NCBI GenBank assembly: GCA_030657355.1
Contig: CP131056.1
Span: forward strand, 3,988,501 to 4,052,500
DNA: 64,000 nucleotides
Direction: 5' to 3'
DNA from: Radicibacter daui
GTDB taxonomy: Bacteria > Pseudomonadota > Alphaproteobacteria > Radicibacterales > Radicibacteraceae
The position numbers and the translations under genes were made by a program. The first letter of the stretch is position 1; the number at the start of each line of letters is the position of its first letter. This document shows positions 8,352 to 16,170 of this stretch, piece by piece. Below the pieces are notes generated by a model. The model was not told the origin of the DNA and searched no databases. It saw only the letters and a program-made list of their open reading frames with translations.

Positions 8352-9479
8352 TCAAACCATGGCGGCCACGTCGCCATCCGGCTCGGGCAGCGGGCCGGTC
8401 GGAATGACCGGATCGATGGATTCCGGCAGCCGCACGGCGCGGGCGCCGACGGCCTGCGGGCTATAACAGGCATCGATTATCTGCTGCAGGTCGGCAGCAT
8501 GCCGGAAGTCCGGCACCATCGGCCCGCCCTCCAGCACCGCATCGACGAAACGGACATAGTTGGTGGCGACCGGCGGGCAGATCACCTCCCGCCAGGCTTG
8601 GCTATGCACATCCGTCCCGTTACACAGACGCAGCTGCGTGGAAGCCACGCCATGCTCCAGCTCCAGCGCCCCTTCATCGCCAAACACGTGCAGGCGCAGC
8701 GTATTGGCATAGCCGGTCATGAAGCGGCTGGCATGGATCACCCCTACCGCCCCGCTCTCGAAACCAACGGACAGGATGGCGCTGTCATTGGCGTCCAGCG
8801 TGTAGTCGCCGATCCTGCCGCCCTCGGCCTTATCAAAGGTAATCAGGCGAGATTGGACGGAGACGATGGGCTCCCCCACCGCAAAGCTGGCGAAGTCCAG
8901 AATGTGAATGCCGACATCCCCCAGCACGCCGCGCGAGCCATGCCCCTCGGAAAGGCGCCACAGCCAGCGCGGGTCGGTGCGCCAGTCCCCCCACTGGTTG
9001 CCCACCAGCCAGCTCTGCCGGTACGAGGCCTCGATGTGCCGCACCCGGCCGATCTCGCCGGCGGCAATCAGCTCTTTTGCCTTCTCCAGCGCCGCCACGT
9101 TGCGGTAGCTGAGATTGACCATGTTGATAAGGCCGGCGGCATCCGCCGCGCGCGCCATTTCGTCGGCCAGCGGGTAGCTGTCCGCCAACGGCTTTTCGCA
9201 GAAGACATGCTTGCCGGCGGCCAGCAGTTTCATGGTGGTGGGATGGTGCACGGCATCGGGCGTTACATTGGCGGCGGCATCGAAGCCGCCCCACGCAATT
9301 GCCTCATCAAGGTCGCCAAAGGCGTTGGGAATACCCTGCGCGGCGCAGAATTCTTCTGCCCGCTGCTGGCTTACATCCACACCGCCTACCACGTCGCAGC
9401 GCGGGTCCGCGGCAAAGGCAGCGACGTGATTGGCCGCCATGCTGCCGGTGCCGACAATCAGAAGACGCAGTTTTTTCAT
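8352..9479 (-). CDS. Gfo/Idh/MocA family NAD(P)-dependent oxidoreductase
   Basis: This is a 375-aa two-domain dehydrogenase. The N-terminal Rossmann motif is LLIVGTGSMAANHVAAFA. The EKPLADS motif, with the family lysine, is about 95 residues in. GDVGIHILDFASF carries the substrate/catalytic His-Asp region. Such enzymes oxidise or reduce sugar or cyclitol hydroxyls. The ATG at 9479 is chosen because the family fold begins at MKKLRLLIVG; the upstream in-frame extension is arginine-rich and runs through the preceding hairpin. The gene upstream encodes a ThuA-like protein. In Sinorhizobium, ThuB, a member of this same family, is paired with ThuA, so the two genes here probably act on the same sugar or cyclitol substrate. 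Confidence 0.88.
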   Translation of the reverse strand: MKKLRLLIVGTGSMAANHVAAFAADPRCDVVGGVDVSQQRAEEFCAAQGIPNAFGDLDEAIAWGGFDAAANVTPDAVHHPTTMKLLAAGKHVFCEKPLADSYPLADEMARAADAAGLINMVNLSYRNVAALEKAKELIAAGEIGRVRHIEASYRQSWLVGNQWGDWRTDPRWLWRLSEGHGSRGVLGDVGIHILDFASFAVGEPIVSVQSRLITFDKAEGGRIGDYTLDANDSAILSVGFESGAVGVIHASRFMTGYANTLRLHVFGDEGALELEHGVASTQLRLCNGTDVHSQAWREVICPPVATNYVRFVDAVLEGGPMVPDFRHAADLQQIIDACYSPQAVGARAVRLPESIDPVIPTGPLPEPDGDVAAMV

Positions 9480-9502
9480 CGCATCAGTACTTTCCGCCAG
9501 AA

Positions 9503-9533
9503 AGCCGGCCCCCTTCCCTTGAAAAGGGGCCGG
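9503..9533 (-). terminator. Hairpin between ThuA-like gene and oxidoreductase gene
   Basis: An 8-bp GC stem (9505-9512 with 9526-9533) lies in a 70-nt gap. The minus-strand 3' flank (CTTTCT) is only weakly T-rich, so it may be a partial terminator or an mRNA-processing hairpin. Confidence 0.4.
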
Positions 9534-9549
9534 TCCGCCTGACCTCCGC

Positions 9550-10344
9550 TCAGCGGAAGCCTTCCTCGCCATCCTCGTGCAGGCGCGCCCCCTTGACCGT
9601 CAGCGGCACGGGCGCCTTGTCAGCCGGCACATTCGGCGCGGCAGTAATCGCCTTCCACGCCGGGGCGGAATTGTAGGCCCAGCGCACGGCGTTGCGGATG
9701 ACCAGACGGACAGTCTCGTCATGAAATGTCGGATAGGCCTCGTGGCCCGGGCGGAAGTAGAAGATGCGGCCGGCACCGCGCTGATAGGTAAGGCCGGAGC
9801 GAAACACCTCTCCGCCCTCGAACCAGGAGATGAACACCGTCTCCATCGGCTCGGGCACGCTGAAGGGTTCGCCATACATCTCCTCCTCCCGCACCTCGAA
9901 ATAAGGTGGCAGGCCGGCGGCGATGGGATGGTTGCGGTTGATCACCCAGATGCGCTCGACCTCGCCGGCCTCGCGCCAGCTGAGGGCGCAGGGCGTGCCC
10001 ATCAATGCCTTGAAGATCTTCGAGAAGTGGCCGGAGTGAAGGACGATGAGGCCCATTCCTTCCCACACGCGGCGCTGTACCCGTGCCACCACCTCGTCAC
10101 TGACCTCGCCATGGGCCGTGTGGCCCCACCACACCAGCACATCGGTGGCGGCCAGCCGCTCTTCGGTCAGCCCGTGTTCAGGCTCATCCAGCGTGGCGGT
10201 TTCAGTGATGATGTCGGCATCCTCACCGATCGCCGAGGCGATGGCGCCGTGGATGCCTTGCGGATAAAGCGAGGCGACGAGCTTGTTCGTCTGCTCGTGC
10301 CGGTTCTCGTTCCACACCAGAGCGCGGATAGACATGGCGGACAT
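9550..10344 (-). CDS. ThuA domain protein (trehalose-utilisation type, glutamine-amidotransferase-like fold)
   Basis: This 264-aa protein of the ThuA family has a class-I glutamine-amidotransferase-like fold. Recognisable segments are [27 protein letters not shown], the tail motif [11 protein letters not shown] and [32 protein letters not shown]. In rhizobia ThuA acts with the oxidoreductase ThuB in trehalose and related disaccharide use. Here it is followed by a ThuB-family gene but there is no sugar ABC transporter nearby. The first ATG has GGGAG only about 3 nt away; the ATG three codons later (10335) has better spacing and may be the true start. Confidence 0.87.
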   Translation of the reverse strand: MSAMSIRALVWNENRHEQTNKLVASLYPQGIHGAIASAIGEDADIITETATLDEPEHGLTEERLAATDVLVWWGHTAHGEVSDEVVARVQRRVWEGMGLIVLHSGHFSKIFKALMGTPCALSWREAGEVERIWVINRNHPIAAGLPPYFEVREEEMYGEPFSVPEPMETVFISWFEGGEVFRSGLTYQRGAGRIFYFRPGHEAYPTFHDETVRLVIRNAVRWAYNSAPAWKAITAAPNVPADKAPVPLTVKGARLHEDGEEGFR

Positions 10345-10762
10345 TTACTCCCGATGGATCGGCCACTCTTGATGGCGGCCGTTTGTCGCTGGCAACAGGG
10401 GACCGGTGGCCTTGAAGCATCGTCACGCAACGGCAACTGACACAACATTGTAAGCGCTACCGATCCAGCCGCAGAGCTAACATGCCGCTGGATGCCCTTC
10501 ACCGGGAAAGCGGAACGTCCCCGCATTTTTTCGGCGCCGGGAGGAGAAGTGCGGCAAGCCGGCAACGCTTTTTGAGGCAGCGAGCCGCTTATGGTGGCAT
10601 GAAAGTTAGATCGATCTAACGTTCATGAGACACTGACGGTCTACAGGCCCGGACTCATACCGTCCTGGCGCAGCAAAGGATGCCCTTGCCGGAAAAAATG
10701 TGGTTTGATGCCGCCAGCCTTGGCAGCCCCTGCCGACAAAGCCCATCGACACGAGCCGATTG
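10345..10762. other. Intergenic region between ThuA-like gene and chorismate mutase gene
   Basis: These 418 bases have no convincing gene. They hold the divergent promoters of the ThuA-like gene (minus) and the chorismate mutase gene (plus), and a perfect 16-bp palindrome at 10605-10620, listed separately. Short open frames in the stretch lack ribosome-binding sites. Confidence 0.6.
10605..10620. promoter_or_regulatory. Perfect 16-bp palindrome, candidate operator
   Basis: GTTAGATCGATCTAAC is exactly self-complementary and sits 143 nt upstream of the chorismate mutase start in otherwise GC-rich DNA. Its size and symmetry resemble sites of TetR- or MarR-type dimers. No regulator of that type is encoded next to it, so the cognate protein is unknown. 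Confidence 0.4.
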
Positions 10763-11077
10763 ATGACCAAAGAGACAGCCCCCGTTGCCGCCCCGGAAGT
10801 TCCCGCCGAACTCAAGCGCCTGCGCGGCAGCATCGACAATCTCGATGCCACGCTGGTGCATGTGCTGGCCGAGCGCTTCAAGCTGACGCAGCAGGTGGGT
10901 GAGCTCAAGGCCCGGCTCGCCCTGCCCTCCGGCGACCGCAGCCGCGAAGAGCAGCAGATCAAGCGCCTGCGTAATCTCGCCGAGGAATCCGGCCTCGACC
11001 CCGATTTCGCCGAAAGCTTCATCAACTTCGTCATCCGCGAAGTCATCCGCCATCACGAGCGCATCAAGGCCAATTGA
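10763..11077 (+). CDS. Chorismate mutase, AroQ type
   Basis: This short all-helical protein (104 aa) converts chorismate to prephenate on the way to phenylalanine and tyrosine. It follows the AroQ pattern: LKRLRGSIDNLDATLVHVLAERFKLTQQVGELKA (first long helix with the active-site Arg and Lys), then QQIKRLRNLAEESGLDPDFAESFINFVIREVIRHHERI. The ATG at 10763 is preferred to the TTG one codon earlier. There is no prephenate dehydratase or dehydrogenase domain, so this is a free-standing enzyme. It is monocistronic, as the next plus-strand gene starts about 140 nt later. Confidence 0.9.
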   Translation: MTKETAPVAAPEVPAELKRLRGSIDNLDATLVHVLAERFKLTQQVGELKARLALPSGDRSREEQQIKRLRNLAEESGLDPDFAESFINFVIREVIRHHERIKAN

Positions 11078-11218
11078 GGCCTGTTATCGCCCCCACGCGG
11101 GCGCACGCGAATTTTTTCAAAATTCCTGCGCCTGCCGGAGGCATGATTATCCGTGTAAAGCCCATGGATGCCGGCGGAGCTTTACGCCATTGCCGGCCTT
11201 GATAGCCGGGGCAACACG

Positions 11219-11995
11219 ATGACGACTCTCAAGATCGGTTTGCTGGACACGTTCCTTGCCAAAATCGGGAGCCTTTCCGGGCCGATCGACGAGCGCATCA
11301 ACAACTTCCTCATCTGCGGCTATGCCCGCGTCGTGCACGGCTCGCGCGAATACAACCCGCGCAATTATGACCCGATGTGGCGCGAGGCGACCGACGTGCT
11401 CTCCCGGCACGGGGTGTCGTACTTCCGCACCCTTGATGAGATGCTGGATATCGTGCGCGACGGTCTCAAGACCGGCGAAGGCGATTTTCTGGGCGAAGCG
11501 CTGTGTGCGCTTGGCGGCGCCAGCCCGCATCCCGGCTCCCGGCTGCAATATGTGACGCCTTACGAGGTGGCCGCGATGATGGCGCGCATCAGTATGGAAG
11601 GCGCGCAGAGCCTGGTGAGCGAAAAAGGCTTTCTCACCTGCCTCGATAGCGATGCCGGTTCGGGCAGCGGCCTTATCGCCTGCGCGCGCTATCTGAAAGC
11701 CGAATGCATCGACCCAACCCGCCATTTCTTTGTGGAGGCGGAGGCCGACAGCCTCACTTCCTTCCGCATGGCCTATATCCAGTTGGGTCTGATGGGCCTG
11801 CCGGCCATCGTCTCGCATATCGACCGCAAGACCGGCCGTGCCCGGGGCCGCGCCACCCCGGCGATGATGCCCTTTTCGCGTCAGGCCGGCGCCGCCTTTA
11901 CCAGCTGGCTGAACCAGTCGAACCGCCGCTGCGACACGCGCCGCGGCCAGCCCTGGCCCTCGACCATCGCCTGGCCCGAACAGACCACGGGTTAA
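11219..11995 (+). CDS. N6-adenine DNA methyltransferase-fold protein lacking an obvious catalytic motif IV
   Basis: This 258-aa protein resembles the N6-Mtase (type I M-subunit-like) fold. The segments are GEGDFLGEALCALG, YVTPYEVAAMMARISM (equivalent to the FTP-x-xVA-xLM segment), and LDSDAGSGSGLIACARYLK, a degenerate motif I where DPACGSG is usual. HFFVEAEADSLTSFRMAYIQLGLMGLPAIVSH matches the acidic-loop strand and following helix. No NPPY/NPPF motif IV appears in the remaining ~65 residues, which are Arg-rich and end with PWPSTIAWPEQTTG. Similar N-6 DNA-methylase-domain proteins that also seem to lack motif IV occur on phages and plasmids, as I recall. A longer in-frame ATG exists at 11168 without a ribosome-binding site. 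There is no restriction subunit nearby. It may bind SAM or DNA without methylating. Confidence 0.65.
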   Translation: MTTLKIGLLDTFLAKIGSLSGPIDERINNFLICGYARVVHGSREYNPRNYDPMWREATDVLSRHGVSYFRTLDEMLDIVRDGLKTGEGDFLGEALCALGGASPHPGSRLQYVTPYEVAAMMARISMEGAQSLVSEKGFLTCLDSDAGSGSGLIACARYLKAECIDPTRHFFVEAEADSLTSFRMAYIQLGLMGLPAIVSHIDRKTGRARGRATPAMMPFSRQAGAAFTSWLNQSNRRCDTRRGQPWPSTIAWPEQTTG

Positions 11996-12007
11996 GGCGA
12001 AGAAGGG

Positions 12008-12051
12008 CCGGCGGCAGGCGGGCACACCCCCTTGCGCCCGCCTGCTGCCGG
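12008..12051. terminator. Long GC-rich hairpin between convergent genes
   Basis: A 16-bp stem with one G-U pair (12008-12023 with 12036-12051) lies exactly between the methyltransferase-like gene and the convergent iron alcohol dehydrogenase gene. There is no T-run on either side, so termination efficiency is uncertain. Confidence 0.55.
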
Positions 12052-12063
12052 TTAGCGCCGCGG

Positions 12064-13218
12064 CTAGAGCTTGCCTTCCAGCGCGGCGGTAAAGATGGCC
12101 TTGCAGCCGTCAACGGTGAGCGGCACGGGATTGCCGCCGGCGGTCGGGTCCACCACCGCCATCTCGGCAATCAGATCGATCTGCGCGCCATCCACCTTGA
12201 GACCGGCGAGCGTTGCCGGAATGGCCAGCTCCTCGCGCAGGGCCAGCACCCAGTCGAGGAATGCCGGGAAGTTTGCAGCCTTGAGGCCTAGCCAGGCGGC
12301 AAGGCGGCCGATCTTCTCCTCAATCGCGGCGCGGTTATGCACCAGCACATAGGGCATGAAGACGGCGTTGGTGAGCCCGTGGTGGGTATCGTAAAGCGCG
12401 CCCACCGGATGGGAGAGCGAATGAATACCGCCAAGGCCCTTCTGGAAGGCCGCGGCGCCCATCGAGGCTGCTGCCAGCATTGCCCCGCGCGCCTCGATAT
12501 CCTTGCCGTTCCTGACCGCGCGCGGCAGGTATTCCTTCACAAGGCGGATACCTTCCACCGCGATACCTTCCGCCATCGGGTGGAAACCCGGGGCGCAGTA
12601 GGCTTCAAGGCAGTGGGCGAGTGCATCCATGCCGGTCCACGCCGTCAGGCTTGCCGGCAGACCCACGGACAGCTCGGGATCGCTGATCACCACCGCCGGC
12701 ATCATCTTCGGATGGAAGATGACCTTCTTGGTGTGCGTGGCTTCCTGGGTGATGACGCCGGCACGGCCGACTTCGGACCCCGTACCGGCCGTGGTCGGCA
12801 CCGCGACGATCGGCAGGATGCCGGCCGGGTCGGCGCGGGTCCACCAGTCGCCGATATCCTCAAAGTCCCACATCGGGCGGGTCTGCCCGGCCATGAAGGC
12901 GATGACCTTGCCCACATCAAGCGCGGAGCCGCCGCCAAAGGCGATGACACCGTCATGATTGCCGGCCTTCAGCGCCTTGAGGCCGTCATACACATTGCTC
13001 TCGACCGGGTTGCCCTTGAGGGCGGAGAAGACGGCGATGCCAAGGCCTGCCGACTTGCAGGCCTCCACCGCCGCCGCGATCATCGGCAGGCCGGCAAGGC
13101 CGGGGTCCGTCACCAGCAGCGGGCGCGACATGCCCGCCACCTTGCAGGCCTCCGCCAGTTCGGCAATACGGCCGGCACCGAAGCGCACCGGGGTGGGGTA
13201 GTTCCAGTTGGCTTTCAT
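12064..13218 (-). CDS. Iron-containing (group III) alcohol dehydrogenase
   Basis: This 384-aa NAD(P)-dependent alcohol dehydrogenase of the FucO/YqhD-like fold has the cofactor loop FGGGSALDVGKV (about residues 94-105). Predicted iron ligands are Asp198 and His202 (GMDALAH), His266 (GGIHSLSH) and His280 (DTHHG), all present. It is the last gene of the five-gene amino-alcohol operon, 33 nt after the aldehyde dehydrogenase. In the pathway proposed here it would oxidise the terminal hydroxyl of a gamma-glutamylated amino alcohol to the aldehyde, which the neighbouring dehydrogenase then oxidises further. The substrate is an inference from context; the enzyme family is firm. Confidence 0.92.
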   Translation of the reverse strand: MKANWNYPTPVRFGAGRIAELAEACKVAGMSRPLLVTDPGLAGLPMIAAAVEACKSAGLGIAVFSALKGNPVESNVYDGLKALKAGNHDGVIAFGGGSALDVGKVIAFMAGQTRPMWDFEDIGDWWTRADPAGILPIVAVPTTAGTGSEVGRAGVITQEATHTKKVIFHPKMMPAVVISDPELSVGLPASLTAWTGMDALAHCLEAYCAPGFHPMAEGIAVEGIRLVKEYLPRAVRNGKDIEARGAMLAAASMGAAAFQKGLGGIHSLSHPVGALYDTHHGLTNAVFMPYVLVHNRAAIEEKIGRLAAWLGLKAANFPAFLDWVLALREELAIPATLAGLKVDGAQIDLIAEMAVVDPTAGGNPVPLTVDGCKAIFTAALEGKL

Positions 13219-13251
13219 CTTGATGTCTGCCCTGCCTGATAAGACTTGAGA

Positions 13252-14643
13252 TCAGAGTGTGTGGCGCAAATGGAAGGATTTGGGACGCGTGAGCGTCTCG
13301 TACCCCACTTTCGACAGTGTAGCCCCGCGCCCGGTGTGCTTGACGCCGGTCCAGGCCAGTGACGGGTCGAGATAGTCGGCGCGGTTCATAAAGACGGTGC
13401 CGGTGGCAATCGCATCGCCGATGCGCTCGGCCGCTTCCAGATCGGCAGTCCAGACCGAGGCGGTGAGCCCGTAGGGGCTGTCATTCATGAGACGAACCGC
13501 CTCATCCTCGCCCTTCACCTTCATGATGCCGACGACGGGACCGAAGCTTTCTTCCATCATCACCGACATGGAGTGATCCACGCCGGTCAGCACCTGCGGC
13601 GCCATATAGGCACTGCCCGCCATATTGCCGGAGAAGGCGCCGGCATCGATATGGGCCGTTGCCCCGGCCGCCACCGCCGCGGCCACCTGAGCGCGCACGA
13701 ACTCGGCCGCCGCCGGGCGCACCATGGGCCCGAGTGTCGTTTCCGCATCGAGCGGGCTGCCCAGCACATACTGGCGCGTCAGGTCGATGAAGCCTTCCAC
13801 GAACGCATCATAGACGGCGGCATCCACATAGATGCGTTCAATGCCGCAGCAGGACTGGCCGGAATTGAAGAAGGCGCCATCGACAAGATTTTCCACCGCA
13901 TGCGCCAGGTTCACATCGGCGCGCACATAGGCCGGGTCCTTGCCGCCCAGCTCAAGGCCAAGGCCGGTAAAGGTGCCGGCGGCCGCCTGCTCCATCGCCT
14001 GCCCGCCTGCCACCGAGCCGGTGAAATTCACCTGGTTGACCATGCCGCCGGCGATGATCGCGGCAGACTGCTCGTGGCTGAGATAGAGATGCTGGAAGAG
14101 CCCTTCCGGCAGCCCGGCCTTGTCGAATGCCTTCTGGAAACGTTCGGCGACCAGCAGCGTCTGCGCCGCATGTTTCAGCAGCACGGCATTGCCGGCCATC
14201 AGCGCCGGGATGATGGAATTGACGGCGGTGAGATAGGGATAGTTCCACGGCGCAACAACGAAGACGAGGCCCAGCGGCTCCCGCTTGATGTAGCGCCTGA
14301 AGCCCTCCTTGGGGCCGGGATCGACAGGGGCCAGCGCCTCTTCGGCGAGCGCGATCATGTAGCGCGCGCGCTCCTCGAAACCACGCAGCTCTCCCGCGCC
14401 ATAACGCACCGGACGGCCCATCTGCCAGGCCAGCTCCGGCACGATTTCGTCCTTCATCGCCAGCATGGCGTCGACGGCGGCAAGGCAATAGCGGGCGCGA
14501 ACAGCGAGCGGCTGCTTTTTCCATTCCGCCTGTGCGGCGCGCGCCTTCTTCAGCGCGGCATCAACAGCCGGGGCCCCGGCAACGGGACGCTCGGCATAGA
14601 CCGACCCGTCCACCGGGGAAATGCACCTGATCGTGGATGACAT
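13252..14643 (-). CDS. NAD(P)-dependent aldehyde dehydrogenase
   Basis: This 463-aa member of the aldehyde dehydrogenase superfamily has the catalytic residues in place: Asn134 (APWNYP), Glu231 (LELGGKDPAYV) and nucleophile Cys265 (FFNSGQSCCG). The C-terminal EESFGPVVGIMKV and NDSPYGLTASVWT segments are typical. A GAGG ribosome-binding site overlaps the stop of the upstream ligase gene and the gap is only 9 nt, so translation is coupled. The proposed role is oxidation of a gamma-glutamylated aminoaldehyde to the acid, as PuuC does in the putrescine pathway. Because it is flanked by the ligase and the alcohol dehydrogenase, this is a better guess than a succinate-semialdehyde role. Confidence 0.92.
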   Translation of the reverse strand: MSSTIRCISPVDGSVYAERPVAGAPAVDAALKKARAAQAEWKKQPLAVRARYCLAAVDAMLAMKDEIVPELAWQMGRPVRYGAGELRGFEERARYMIALAEEALAPVDPGPKEGFRRYIKREPLGLVFVVAPWNYPYLTAVNSIIPALMAGNAVLLKHAAQTLLVAERFQKAFDKAGLPEGLFQHLYLSHEQSAAIIAGGMVNQVNFTGSVAGGQAMEQAAAGTFTGLGLELGGKDPAYVRADVNLAHAVENLVDGAFFNSGQSCCGIERIYVDAAVYDAFVEGFIDLTRQYVLGSPLDAETTLGPMVRPAAAEFVRAQVAAAVAAGATAHIDAGAFSGNMAGSAYMAPQVLTGVDHSMSVMMEESFGPVVGIMKVKGEDEAVRLMNDSPYGLTASVWTADLEAAERIGDAIATGTVFMNRADYLDPSLAWTGVKHTGRGATLSKVGYETLTRPKSFHLRHTL

Positions 14644-14652
14644 CTTGGTTCC

Positions 14653-16023
14653 TCAATAACGCTCGAAGCCGCGGGTCATTTCCCAGTCGGTCACGCGGCG
14701 ATCATACTCGAGCTGTTCCCAGTCCGCGGTATGGACATAGTGGTCCACCACGCTGTCGCCAAAGGCCGCACGCAGCATTTTGGACTTGTCCATGAGCGTG
14801 GCCGCCTCCCGCAGGGTTTTGGGGATCTCGCGCAGCTTCTTGCCGCCATAGGCATCGCCGCTATAGCCCGGCTCCAGCGCCATCTTGTTCTCGATGCCGG
14901 AGATGCCGGCCGCCAGCATGGCGGCAAAGGCAAGGTAGGGGTTGAGATCGGCGCCGCCCATGCGGCATTCCACCCGCACGCTCTTGCTGTGCTCGCCACA
15001 CAGGCGGAAGCCGGCGGTGCGGTTGTCGTTGCTCCAGATCGCCTTGGTCGGCGCAAAGGTGCCGGCCTGGAAACGCTTGTAGGAGTTGATGTAGGGCGCA
15101 AGGAAATAGGTGATCTCGCGCGCATGGGCGAGCAGGCCGGCCATATAGTGCCGCATCAGCTCCGACATGCCGAGTTCGCCCGCCTTGTCGGCAAAAAGCG
15201 GCGTCTTGCCGGTCTTGTCCCACAGGCTCTGGTGCACATGGCAAGAGCTGCCGGCATAGGTGTAATCCCACTTGGCCATGAAGGTGACGGCCTTGCCCTG
15301 CAGGAAGGCTATTTCCTTGATGGCATTCTTGGTGATCACGTGCCGGTCGGCCATTTCCAGCGCGTCGGCATAACGGATGTTGATCTCTTCCTGCCCCGGC
15401 CCCCACTCGCCCTTAGAGTTCTCGACCGGGATGCCCGCCGCTTCCAGCCCGTTGCGCACCGCGCGCATCAGCGGCTCGTCCTTGGTGGTCTGGAAGATGT
15501 GGTAGTCCTGCATGTAATAGGCAGACGTCTTGAGGTCGCGGTAACCCTTGGTGTGCGCGCCCTCGAAACTGTCGTCGAAGAGGTAGAATTCAAGTTCGGA
15601 CGCCATGTAGGCGCTCATGCCCATCGCCTCCAGGCGGGCCAGCTGCTTTTTCAGCATGCCGCGCGGCGAATAGGCGACGTCCTCATGGGTGTGATGGTCC
15701 AGCACATCGCACAGCACCAGCGCCGTTCCTTCCAGCCACGGCACCAGCCTGAGCGTGGAGATGACCGGCTTCATGATGAAGTCGCCATAACCCTTGGCCC
15801 AGTTGGCGCCCTTGTAACCGGGCACCGGCTCCATATCGATGTCGTTGGCCAGCAGATAGTCGCAGGCATGGGTTTCGTCATGCGCACTGTCGAGGAAGAA
15901 ACTCGCCTGAAACCGCTTGCCGATAAGCCGGCCCTGCATGTCGATGATGCAGGCCAGAACCGTATCGATGCGGCCGGCCTCAACCTCGCGGCGAAGCGCT
16001 TCAAGCGTCAGATTACCCGGCAT
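14653..16023 (-). CDS. Glutamine-synthetase-family ligase, probable gamma-glutamyl-amine synthetase
   Basis: This 456-aa protein has the glutamine synthetase fold: an N-terminal beta-grasp domain, metal-binding ELEFYLFDD, the paired glutamates in GPGQEEINI, the catalytic-domain histidine in SCHVHQSLWD, the phosphate-binding loop region FAPTKAIWSNDNRTAGFR and the C-terminal VECRMGGADLNPYLAFAAMLAAG. It lacks the adenylylation-site tail of GlnA-I and sits in a catabolic operon, like PuuA and the gamma-glutamylethanolamide synthetase GlnA4 of Streptomyces. It is therefore likely to use an amine instead of ammonia, forming a gamma-glutamyl amide with ATP. The gap to the upstream permease gene is 147 nt. 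The substrate (ethanolamine or another amino alcohol) is inferred from the permease and alcohol dehydrogenase. Confidence 0.88.
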   Translation of the reverse strand: MPGNLTLEALRREVEAGRIDTVLACIIDMQGRLIGKRFQASFFLDSAHDETHACDYLLANDIDMEPVPGYKGANWAKGYGDFIMKPVISTLRLVPWLEGTALVLCDVLDHHTHEDVAYSPRGMLKKQLARLEAMGMSAYMASELEFYLFDDSFEGAHTKGYRDLKTSAYYMQDYHIFQTTKDEPLMRAVRNGLEAAGIPVENSKGEWGPGQEEINIRYADALEMADRHVITKNAIKEIAFLQGKAVTFMAKWDYTYAGSSCHVHQSLWDKTGKTPLFADKAGELGMSELMRHYMAGLLAHAREITYFLAPYINSYKRFQAGTFAPTKAIWSNDNRTAGFRLCGEHSKSVRVECRMGGADLNPYLAFAAMLAAGISGIENKMALEPGYSGDAYGGKKLREIPKTLREAATLMDKSKMLRAAFGDSVVDHYVHTADWEQLEYDRRVTDWEMTRGFERY

Positions 16024-16120
16024 TTAAACCCCTGCCTTCCCTGGAAACTGTCCCTGCCGGCCCCGTAGGGTGATCCGGTCAGGCGTTCCATTTTGTTATC
16101 CCGAAAACCTGAAACGAAGG

Positions 16121-16158
16121 CCCCTTTCCCGGAACTGCGAACCGCTCCGGAAAAGGGG
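16121..16158 (-). terminator. Hairpin after the permease gene
   Basis: A 13-bp stem with one mismatch (16121-16133 with 16146-16158) lies just after the permease stop. There is no clear T-run in the minus direction. It could lower read-through into the ligase gene or protect the permease mRNA. Confidence 0.4.
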
Positions 16159-16170
16159 TGCCGAAGCCGG

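Noticed and set aside
16024-16170. Riboswitch between permease and ligase genes
   Set aside because: I see hairpins but no recognisable riboswitch core (glycine, SAM or others) in this gap.
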